Shown piece after piece: positions 1 to 5,501 of a DNA stretch of 8,731 bases. The DNA is from CAZJDM01 sp964544765 (GTDB lineage Bacteria > Bdellovibrionota_B > Oligoflexia > CAYFLR01). Under the pieces are notes generated by a model. That model was not told where the DNA came from. It saw only the letters and a program-made list of their open reading frames with translations, and did not search any database. The stretch covers positions 1-8,731 of the forward strand of contig CAZJDM010000172.1 of assembly GCA_964544765.1 (NCBI GenBank), in the 5' to 3' direction. Position 1 is the first letter of the stretch; every line of letters starts with the position of its first letter. Position numbers and translations under genes: made by a program.

Positions 1-167
1 CCAGCAAAAGCCGCTAAAAATAAACCTCTAATAAAATACACTGGTCGATAGTTAGAAGTAACTAAACATCTAGCAATTCCTGCACATACTGAAATAAATA
101 GAAATATAAATGTTCGTCTTACTTCACTGGGAAAAATACTAATCCACTGATTCCATCTTTCATACAT
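1..167 (-). CDS. Holin-like lysis membrane protein (partial, C-terminus outside window)
   Basis: The frame opens with ATG at 167-165 and stays open for 55 codons to the window edge. It starts MYERWNQWISIFPSEVRRT, followed by a hydrophobic stretch at about residues 20-33 (FIFLFISVCAGIA), a short polar linker, and a second hydrophobic stretch from about residue 47 (GLFLAAFAG). A strong Shine-Dalgarno AAGGAG lies at 181-176, eight bases before the ATG, and overlaps the stop of the collar fibre gene, so the two are likely co-translated. A short charged N-terminus, a membrane span, a basic linker with R and Y, and a second span beginning GLF..AFAG resemble small LydA/HP1-type phage holins, which form holes in the inner membrane at the end of the lytic cycle. 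Position right after the tail fibre genes fits a switch to lysis genes. The family call is inferred from the visible third to half of the protein; another small phage membrane protein is possible. Confidence 0.6.
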   Translation of the reverse strand, partial: MYERWNQWISIFPSEVRRTFIFLFISVCAGIARCLVTSNYRPVYFIRGLFLAAFA

Positions 168-179
168 TTTCTTTTCTCC

Positions 180-1034
180 TTAAAAGACTCTCATTATGTA
201 GACACAGCTGAAATACTCTGGTCGATTATCTTGACCTTCTATTTGTTTAACCGTTTGGTGGTTATGTTGGAAATTATGACCTTTATTTAGACTTTCTTTG
301 GTGTGTGATCTACTAACAGGGCCAGTAGTTTTGTTTATTTCATTGGTACTATCTGCTCCGATGTTACCGCGAGTGTAGTAAGTTCCTTCTACCCAAGCAC
401 CAGATTCTTGAGTCGCTAAATAGTCCTCACCTTTTTGAACTCTAAAAACAGAGGTCATTCTATTTAGCGTAATTGTGTTCATTGGGTCATTTTTTTTACC
501 AGGATCATTGTCATTGGTACTTACAAGAAAAAAATTGCTTCGTTTAAAATTAGGATCATATCCCGTTCTTACTTCGCTCCATTTATGAGTATGAGGTGGA
601 ATAGTATGATCGTGTTTGAAGTTATGCACATGAGGCATAGGGTGGCTGTGTTTGAAGTTAATTAACTGTAATTTATCGTCTGTTATATGGTGATGTTCTG
701 CGTTATTAGTCCCTCCAAATTGACCAATCATACTAAAATCAGATCCCATTAAAAATCTACCTCGTAGATCCGGTAAATAACGTTCTTCACTAAGAGGATA
801 TAGCTTTGATTCTTTATGCGAGTATTTTCTACCATCGCAAATTACCCAACCACGATCAGGTTTGATATCAGCCTCTTTGAATTGACCTTCTTTATCAAAA
901 TAACCGTTGATCCAGGGAACAATAGTACCAATAGGTGCTGCAGCAATACCAATATTATAGGATAGTGTAGCAAGGCGAGGGATCAGATCCTTTAATAACT
1001 CTCTTTTTAAGCTCTCTATTTCCATTTTTTCCAT
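180..1034 (-). CDS. Tail-collar domain fibre protein, histidine-rich (probable receptor-binding protein)
   Basis: A 284-residue protein. Residues 34-97 form a phage tail collar domain: PIGTIVPW at 34-41, GWVICDGR at 62-69 and LPDLRGRFLMG at 87-97, the classic signature shared with T4 gp12-type short fibres. The C-terminus (RPEYFSCVYIMRVF) is the usual NxPEYFxxxYIMR ending of this family. Between them lies a His-rich region: HHH at 114-116, then HSH, HVH, HDH and HTH between 129 and 150, and HNH at 257-259. HxH motifs in trimeric fibres typically coordinate metal ions along the trimer axis. It probably binds the host surface at the tail tip. The ATG overlaps the previous stop as TAATG; GGGAGGT at 1050-1044 sits nine bases upstream, favouring this start over the Met at residue 4. 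It lacks a long shaft, so it looks like a short fibre. Family call firm; receptor role inferred. Confidence 0.9.
   Translation of the reverse strand: MEKMEIESLKRELLKDLIPRLATLSYNIGIAAAPIGTIVPWINGYFDKEGQFKEADIKPDRGWVICDGRKYSHKESKLYPLSEERYLPDLRGRFLMGSDFSMIGQFGGTNNAEHHHITDDKLQLINFKHSHPMPHVHNFKHDHTIPPHTHKWSEVRTGYDPNFKRSNFFLVSTNDNDPGKKNDPMNTITLNRMTSVFRVQKGEDYLATQESGAWVEGTYYTRGNIGADSTNEINKTTGPVSRSHTKESLNKGHNFQHNHQTVKQIEGQDNRPEYFSCVYIMRVF
612..660 (-). repeat. Direct 13-base repeat encoding tandem His-rich motif
   Basis: GTGTTTGAAGTTA (plus strand) occurs at 612-624 and again at 648-660, 36 bases apart. In the collar gene this encodes two successive units beginning NFKHSH and NFKHDH, residues 127-138 and 138-150, each followed by P, H and another HxH. 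The 12-residue period suggests a duplicated structural unit in the fibre. Confidence 0.6.
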
Positions 1035-1612
1035 TAGGTTTTTACCTCCCTTAGATATAAATACCGATTACTTACTTTAACAATATTGTCATCTCCATCA
1101 GCATCTGCCGTCCAACGTAAGGATAGTTTATTGGTTCCTTTTTCTACCTTGATAATATCGGTTAAACGGATACGAATTGGTCTGTCTTTGGGTAAGAGAT
1201 ATGACTCTGTTAAAATTTCTTTATTATTTAAATAAACACTAATACCAAGACCTGCGCTGATATTACTAGTGACAGACAGGGCATATCTCACTTCTATAAT
1301 TTCGGTAGTGTTTATAAGACTGGTAGTAAGGTCAGATTCTATTAAATCAGTATTAACCTTGATTGATAAGGGTTTGTCCTTGATGGCAAGACTTTCATTA
1401 AATTGGTTTTTGGCTAGTTTGTTAATTGCTTCGTAGAGTTGATTATTATCGTACTTATCTAACACCATACCAGATTTCTCAATAGTGCCAGCTAATTCTT
1501 CTTGAACCGTATTTAACCAATCAGCACTCAATATAGTTCCTTGCATACCTAAAGTTGGATTACCATCATGAAACCTATTATTAACATGGCCTGGAGCGTC
1601 AATTCTTTTCAT
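1034..1612 (-). CDS. Short tail-fibre protein with conserved fibre N-terminal motif
   Basis: A 192-residue protein. Its first 65 residues match a motif widely seen in tail fibres of Mu-like and other phages: RIDAPGHV..RFHDGNP (3-19), then GTILSADWLNTVQEELAGTIEKSG (25-48) and the D.NQLYEAI stretch (55-63). This part is usually the attachment end that docks on the baseplate. The remaining 120 residues have no recognised domain but alternate short hydrophobic and polar stretches, suggesting a beta-sandwich, with an acidic loop TADADGDD at 168-175 that could bind a metal ion. SD AAGGA lies about seven bases before the ATG, which overlaps the previous stop as ATGA. The protein is far shorter than Mu fibre S, so it may be an adaptor carrying the collar protein encoded next, or a small fibre in its own right. 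The fibre assignment rests on the N-terminal motif; the C-terminal role is unknown. Confidence 0.75.
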   Translation of the reverse strand: MKRIDAPGHVNNRFHDGNPTLGMQGTILSADWLNTVQEELAGTIEKSGMVLDKYDNNQLYEAINKLAKNQFNESLAIKDKPLSIKVNTDLIESDLTTSLINTTEIIEVRYALSVTSNISAGLGISVYLNNKEILTESYLLPKDRPIRIRLTDIIKVEKGTNKLSLRWTADADGDDNIVKVSNRYLYLREVKT

Positions 1613-2199
1613 CTTTCTTCCTTATAACCTAGAATCGCTATTGAATGAGCCGGTTTAAAACGCTGTACCAATTCATTTAAATGATCCTCTAAGTCAAAGT
1701 TATTTAATGCCCTACCTACCTTTTCTCCACTTCGCATAGTAAAGTGAAGTTTTGTTTTTAACCCTTCTATTTTCCAGATATGAGTCCACCTTTCATTATT
1801 AACCGGATCTCCTGCAATTGATTTACCAATTCTAAAGGGTTTATATTCTGTAATATTAATCTCGCTATCAGGCTGATATAGATTGGCAATACGACTGAAA
1901 TAGCTTTTGGTTTGACCACCCCTTAAAGCCATCTTAGCAGCTATAACAGTTCTTCTTTTGTCAAGATCAACTCTCTTATCAGTATCTATACCCGTCATTC
2001 TCTCCCAATCAACTATGGTCATAATGCCCATAATTGGATCTGCTTCATCAAATAACCTTTCTGCCATTTTATGAACCCTTACTAATTCTTCAGCTAATCC
2101 TTTTAAGAGTTTTGTTAAATTAGAGTTGTGATTTAAGTTCCACGCAAAGCCTCTTGGAAATAAGGATTGTAATTGTTTTGTATAAGCGTCTAAATCCAT
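1609..2199 (-). CDS. Mu gp48-like tail completion/baseplate protein (DUF2313, YmfQ family)
   Basis: A 196-residue protein close in length to Mu gp48 and E. coli YmfQ. Family features are visible: Y.KQLQSLFPRGFAWN at 6-21, the helix LLKGLAEELVRVHKMAERLFDEADP at 31-55 with the conserved E-DP, DWERMTGI at 64-71, KRRTVIAAKM at 81-90, and the terminal KPAHSIAILGY at 182-192. Members sit between the baseplate J protein and the tail fibre genes, and in Mu-like phages are thought to close the baseplate and link it to fibres. The ATG overlaps the stop of the baseplate J gene by ten bases; only a weak SD (AGGT, about nine bases upstream) is present, so translation may depend on coupling to the upstream gene. 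Its TGA overlaps the next ATG as ATGA. Confidence 0.92.
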   Translation of the reverse strand: MDLDAYTKQLQSLFPRGFAWNLNHNSNLTKLLKGLAEELVRVHKMAERLFDEADPIMGIMTIVDWERMTGIDTDKRVDLDKRRTVIAAKMALRGGQTKSYFSRIANLYQPDSEINITEYKPFRIGKSIAGDPVNNERWTHIWKIEGLKTKLHFTMRSGEKVGRALNNFDLEDHLNELVQRFKPAHSIAILGYKEER

Positions 2200-3242
2200 T
2201 CTATCTTACCTATTACCGCTATTTGTGCTGTTTTAAGAACAATATCAGTCGTTGGATATAGTAGAGTATGATCTACTTCATGAGGTGACTTGGATATTGC
2301 TTCCCTTAAATGACTTAGAAAAATAGTTCCTTCAGGCTCGGCTTCTCTGCCTAGTAAATCTCTTAAATTGGCTTCTATGGCAATATGGACAATTTGGTTA
2401 TTAGGTTTCACCTTAATTTTAAAATCTATTTTTACTGGAATGGGCTTGAAAACAAAGACTTCAGCTGTAACGGGTCTTTTTTCATCAATATAATCTTGAA
2501 CTAATTGGATAGCCTTGTTATCAGGAATAATATTATCATTACCATCCATTACAAAAGTGATCCCAATAGTACCAACACCCATACGAGAAGGAAATATCCA
2601 TGCTCTGGTCACTCCAGGAACTTCTAAGGTCCACGCTAAATAGTCATTGTAGCTACCTCCATGAGGAGGATTTCTTATTCTACCAAGTAGTCTTTTGCGA
2701 AGACTGTCATCACTTTCTTCATCTTTACCGCTAGTAATACCCTTTTTTGATACCGTACACTCAGAATTAATCTCTTCAATTGGAGAAACTAAGGTTAATG
2801 TTGTATTCGCTTCACAATTACCTATATCTCCAAATGATTTACATATTACGGGTATATGAGCTTCTTTGTTTGAGATGCTTATTTCTTCATCAGTTTCATA
2901 TTTGATGCTATCATCTCTCTGAATAGTGGTAGATTTGGGAATAATTGCACCATCTTGACCGGTAAAGATAACTTCTCCTTCTGCAAATGCAGCGGCTTTA
3001 CGACTGACACCGAATATATAAGCTTGTCTTTCTAAATATTCTTTTTCTGATGTATCGGGAAAAAGTTGTTTTAGTATCCAATCAATATAACCATAAAGAA
3101 GATATACAGCTGCGGCCATGACTCTGGCGATTACTCGAACAAAGGCTCTTCGTAAAACTGCGGTTTGTATTTCTAAATGGGCAATTAGATCGGCTTGAAT
3201 GCGATCAATTAATTCTTTTAATGACGGTCTTTTGTAACTCAT
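2190..3242 (-). CDS. Mu gp47-like baseplate wedge protein (baseplate J family)
   Basis: With the chosen start the protein has 350 residues, typical for the baseplate J/gp47 family, which forms the arms of the wedge around the tail hub in contractile tails (T4 gp6 counterpart). Diagnostic stretches are EKEYLERQAYIFGVSRKAA (66-84), GGxxxP-like IIPKSTTIQ (100-108), the core GKDEESDDSLRKRLLGRI (172-189) followed by NPPHGGSYNDYLAW (191-204), EVPGVTRAWIFPSRMGVGTIGI (207-228) and EKRPVTAEVFVF (254-265). I chose ATG at 3242 because it overlaps the wedge gene stop as ATGA and has GGAG at 3251-3248, five bases away; the longer frame would begin at a TTG (3266) with no ribosome site, adding eight residues inside the upstream gene. 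Two Cys (134, 143) are close together in the middle domain, without clear meaning. Confidence 0.95.
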   Translation of the reverse strand: MSYKRPSLKELIDRIQADLIAHLEIQTAVLRRAFVRVIARVMAAAVYLLYGYIDWILKQLFPDTSEKEYLERQAYIFGVSRKAAAFAEGEVIFTGQDGAIIPKSTTIQRDDSIKYETDEEISISNKEAHIPVICKSFGDIGNCEANTTLTLVSPIEEINSECTVSKKGITSGKDEESDDSLRKRLLGRIRNPPHGGSYNDYLAWTLEVPGVTRAWIFPSRMGVGTIGITFVMDGNDNIIPDNKAIQLVQDYIDEKRPVTAEVFVFKPIPVKIDFKIKVKPNNQIVHIAIEANLRDLLGREAEPEGTIFLSHLREAISKSPHEVDHTLLYPTTDIVLKTAQIAVIGKIEWI

Positions 3243-3676
3243 AATTTCTCCATTTGATTTTGCCAATTAAGGGCATATCTGAATTGTTTGGTTTTAGAAG
3301 GTTGGTGAATAGAGATGTTAAGTACTATTAGGTCCTTTTGATATTCGGTCCTAACCTCAATGAAATCTGCAACTCCATCATCAATTATCCATTTAAGAGC
3401 GTCTAATGCATAATCTTCTGCTTTATTGAGGGTTTCATTTGTTCTTTTTTCTCTTTGTAAGAGCCATAGCTTTGAGCCTATTTGGTCATTGAGTTGGTCG
3501 GTAAATAAATCTCCCCACCAGCCTTGTTTGTCTGCATCGTTAGGGTATTCATTGACTCTAGTATCGGTGAATAGAGAAAGGATAATTGCCGTTTCTAGTC
3601 CATTGTCTAGTAGTAGGTCGTTAGATAGAGATATCTCTAGTTGCTGGTATTGGTATTTTAGCGCGACATCAGACAT
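3239..3676 (-). CDS. Mu gp46-like baseplate wedge protein
   Basis: A 145-residue protein with the strong signature of the phage Mu gp46 family: GLETAIILSLFTDTRV (26-41), QGWWGDL (51-57), IGSKLWLLQREKRTNETL (66-83), a helix EDYALDALKWIIDDGVAD (87-104), and a C-terminal strand-rich part. The family is the Mu counterpart of the gp25/GPW wedge component and works with the baseplate J protein encoded just downstream. It follows the only sizeable gap in the operon. The ATG has only a modest upstream site (AGGA, 11 bases away), and that AGGA abuts a possible small hairpin at 3690-3714. Stop overlaps the next ATG by four bases. Confidence 0.93.
   Translation of the reverse strand: MSDVALKYQYQQLEISLSNDLLLDNGLETAIILSLFTDTRVNEYPNDADKQGWWGDLFTDQLNDQIGSKLWLLQREKRTNETLNKAEDYALDALKWIIDDGVADFIEVRTEYQKDLIVLNISIHQPSKTKQFRYALNWQNQMEKL
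3248..3251 (-). promoter_or_regulatory. Ribosome binding site deciding the gp47-like start
   Basis: GGAG on the minus strand, followed by AAATT and then ATG at 3242. It lies inside the upstream wedge gene and supports the ATGA-overlap start over the upstream TTG at 3266. Confidence 0.75.
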
Positions 3677-3689
3677 AGAGATCTCATTC

Positions 3690-3714
3690 CTGAAGTTAAA
3701 ATAATGACCTTCAG
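3690..3714 (-). promoter_or_regulatory. Possible small hairpin in the leader of the gp46-like gene
   Basis: Minus-strand CTGAAG and CTTCAG form a perfect six-base stem with a 13-base loop. The AG of the 3' arm begins the AGGA ribosome site for the ATG at 3676, so folding could limit access to it. The stem is short and no regulator is evident; chance is quite possible. Confidence 0.25.
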
Positions 3715-3750
3715 TTTGTTATTCTGATTTTTAAATGAGAGGTGTAATAA

Positions 3751-3800
3751 GTGTAATGTAACGTAATATAATTACATAAACGTTTTACATTACATTACAC
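3751..3800. repeat. Imperfect 18-base inverted repeat (hairpin or operator)
   Basis: Left arm GTGTAATGTAACGTAATA (3751-3768) pairs with right arm TTTTACATTACATTACAC (3783-3800): 16 of 18 positions match, with a 14-base loop. In minus-strand RNA the mismatch at 3762 becomes a G-U pair, giving a continuous stem of 16 pairs. The arms are built of iterated GTAAT words; another GTGTAAT sits at 3742-3748 just outside. A nested smaller palindrome, GTAAT-ATA-ATTAC, spans 3763-3775 and would compete with the large hairpin. There is no T-run after the stem on either strand, so it is not a standard terminator. It could be an operator, an RNA processing or stability element, or a palindromic insertion. 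Confidence 0.75.
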
Positions 3801-3823
3801 TAATCGATTAAACATTCAGTCAA
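3794..3823 (-). promoter_or_regulatory. Candidate sigma-70 type promoter for the distal tail genes
   Basis: Minus-strand TTGACT (3823-3818) and TGTAAT (3799-3794) are separated by 18 bases, five of six matches to the consensus at each box. The -10 falls within the right arm of the inverted repeat, so a repeat-binding protein would cover it. It points toward the gp46-like gene, about 120 bases upstream of its start. In AT-rich DNA such pairs arise easily by chance. Confidence 0.35.
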
Positions 3824-3906
3824 CTGCTCAATGTTTGTGCAAACAGAAAACAATGTTGATATTATGAGTCAAAGAAGTATGGTTATTGGATTAATTACTA
3901 CCTTAT

Positions 3907-4464
3907 TTAACGATCCCGGTGGAATTCTTTAAGTTGCTGCTTTGTCACTTCAAATTTAGGGCTCACTAATGGTTGAGGGCCTCCTTGGGTCATAGTCTTA
4001 GCTTCAGTAACCGCATCCATCCAACTAGAAATCACAGATATTAAATCGTCTTTACCATTAGAAATTTTCACCGTCTTTGTATTAACTTCAAAATGCTTAG
4101 TATTTATCTCAATTTCATTACCTCTCTTTAATACAATGGAATCCCCTTCATCAGAATAAATAGCCACCTCTCCTTGTTTTAGTCCTTTCAACCTATAACG
4201 CCTATCATCAACAGCAATTACTAATCCATGTGAACGGTCACCACCAACAAATAAACATACCCCCTCAGCTCCATTATGAGGATGAGAAGTAAAACCATAA
4301 TTTTGGACCCTTTCAACCCCATCTCGTAACTCACCATTTAGTAGAGATATTTGAAGAGCCTGCATTTTACTATCATCATTAACAGCTTTAATTACAGCTC
4401 TGCCAATTATAAGCATTATTCGTCTTTGAAGGGGAGCCAAGAATCTACGTAGTATTTCTACCAT
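3907..4464 (-). CDS. Mu gp45-like baseplate spike protein (baseplate assembly protein V type)
   Basis: A 185-residue protein; Mu gp45 is about 197. Family signature: DDSKMQALQISLLNGELRDGVERVQNYGFTS (30-60), HNGAEGVCLFVGGDRSHGLVIAVDDRRYRLKGL (63-95), and GEVAIYSDEGDSIVL (98-112). This N-terminal half is the OB-fold that docks under the hub; residues 112-135 look like the start of the trimeric beta-helix needle that pierces the outer membrane. The end differs from a pure needle: residues 138-157 are probably helical, followed by GGPQPLVSP and a charged tail ending FHRDR. No HxH motif is present in the needle half, although related spikes often carry one at the tip to hold iron. AAGGA lies upstream of the ATG, which overlaps the hub stop by seven bases. 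Assignment firm; tip architecture inferred. Confidence 0.93.
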   Translation of the reverse strand: MVEILRRFLAPLQRRIMLIIGRAVIKAVNDDSKMQALQISLLNGELRDGVERVQNYGFTSHPHNGAEGVCLFVGGDRSHGLVIAVDDRRYRLKGLKQGEVAIYSDEGDSIVLKRGNEIEINTKHFEVNTKTVKISNGKDDLISVISSWMDAVTEAKTMTQGGPQPLVSPKFEVTKQQLKEFHRDR

Positions 4465-5501
4465 CCTAAATCCTTTGTATTGGATGTATTACTTGTAGAT
4501 TGAAGCTTGTAAGCACTTGGATTAGTTAGTTCTAATATGGTAACAGTTCCATTATGATCTTTAGAAAAAGTAACAGCACTAATAAGCATATCGTTATCTA
4601 AATTGGCCCAAGGTGAAGAAATATTAGTTAAAAGATTGGGTTTCCACAACCTACCATCTTTTTGTCTCCATCCTTGAACAGCAACGGTTATTTTGCTTGA
4701 CCTTGCTTCTCTAACTGTTTTTTCCCAATTAGCCCTATCTTGGCATGACTTTTCATCTACCTGAGTTTCTGCATTTATTATCAATGGTCTAAACCGCTTA
4801 ATGGCTGAATCACTTACTTCAGCAAATTGATTGGTTTTTTCTCCCCACTGTTCATCGTTACCAGTCTTTAATCCTTTGATGATATATCTACTAAACCGGT
4901 CTTTATGACTAAATTTGGCAGATAAAGATTTGATATTTTTTCCTTGTTCTAAACTTTCAGAGGCTCTTTGATTACCAACTCTAGTTATAACAATTCCTCC
5001 TTCACCGTCAGACACTAATAAAACACCAGTTTTTCTTGCTGCTTTCTCCAAACATTCAAAGACAGTTTCTCCTTGATCAGCGCTGTGACTTTCAATTGTA
5101 TTTACCGTAACTTTTTCTTCAACCGGAATACCAAAAGGAGAAAGGAGTTCTTTGGCAATTTGAGTAATCGTTTGATTGGACCATGATCCAGGTGTATTTG
5201 TAACTGAGCAGTCAACTAAATCAGCGGATTTATCTCTGCCATTAATAGTAATGTTATGATTATGAGAATCATAGTTTACAAAGATCTCATCAATATAGCC
5301 AGTCAATACAATATCAGTGCCAATAAAAACTGAACTTTTAGATCCTGGTTTGATAGTTGGTATCGATTCATATTCATCAGGTATTGAAGTGGCCGTTAAA
5401 GAGAAAGAACCACTGATAGCTTCCATAGTTCTTTTGATATTTACTGTTTGCCAACCAGTGTATTTAAGTCCGTTAACGGTAATGGAGACTTCATTTTGCA
5501 C
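4458..5501 (-). CDS. Mu gp44-like (P) baseplate hub protein
   Basis: The protein has 347 residues from the chosen GTG start. It resembles the Mu gp44/P hub, a gp27-like ring that joins the tail tube to the spike: EVSITVNGLKYTGWQTVNIKRTMEAISGSFSL near the start (4-35), TGYIDEI (67-73) and NITINGRDKSADLVDCS (82-99), a central domain with QTITQIAKELLSPFGI (110-125) and ETVFECLEKAARKTGVLL (145-162), and the late motif GWRQKDGRLWKPN (277-289), characteristic of the family. I chose GTG at 5501 because GGAGGTGG at 5512-5505 precedes it at good spacing; the longer frame begins at another GTG (5525) with no properly spaced site and would add eight odd residues (W-rich). It overlaps the upstream gene by 11 bases and the spike gene by seven. 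Confidence 0.92.
   Translation of the reverse strand: MQNEVSITVNGLKYTGWQTVNIKRTMEAISGSFSLTATSIPDEYESIPTIKPGSKSSVFIGTDIVLTGYIDEIFVNYDSHNHNITINGRDKSADLVDCSVTNTPGSWSNQTITQIAKELLSPFGIPVEEKVTVNTIESHSADQGETVFECLEKAARKTGVLLVSDGEGGIVITRVGNQRASESLEQGKNIKSLSAKFSHKDRFSRYIIKGLKTGNDEQWGEKTNQFAEVSDSAIKRFRPLIINAETQVDEKSCQDRANWEKTVREARSSKITVAVQGWRQKDGRLWKPNLLTNISSPWANLDNDMLISAVTFSKDHNGTVTILELTNPSAYKLQSTSNTSNTKDLGW

Larger units (their letters stand above)
3677..3906. other. 230-base gap between spike and wedge genes
   Basis: This is the only non-coding interval of any size in the operon; the other junctions overlap. Neither strand holds a frame with both a ribosome binding site and a recognisable protein. 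It is very AT-rich and contains an 18-base inverted repeat, a promoter-like pair of boxes, and a weaker hairpin in front of the next gene. In phage Mu the corresponding genes (45 and 46) are adjacent, so this is either an inserted element, a regulatory region, or the residue of a lost small gene. Confidence 0.8.

Noticed and set aside
490..497. A8 tract in the collar gene as a programmed frameshift site
   Set aside because: The frame around it (GGT AAA AAA AAT) does not give a canonical heptamer in the reading frame, and the frame beyond it encodes the expected conserved C-terminus without shifting.
1..1612. Invertible fibre segment as in Mu (G region)
   Set aside because: I found no inverted crossover-like repeats flanking the fibre genes, no second oppositely oriented fibre end, and no invertase gene in the window.
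3426..3704. Plus-strand open frame of 92 codons opposite the gp46-like gene
   Set aside because: It lies almost entirely antisense to a clearly recognised wedge gene, has no family resemblance and no ribosome site.
3751..3800. Rho-independent terminator
   Set aside because: The stem is AT-rich and there is no run of T after it on either strand, so a standard terminator is not supported.
3831..3932. Plus-strand 33-codon frame starting MFVQTENNVDIMSQRS in the intergenic gap
   Set aside because: No Shine-Dalgarno, opposite direction to the whole operon, and it runs into the end of the spike gene; most likely chance in AT-rich DNA.
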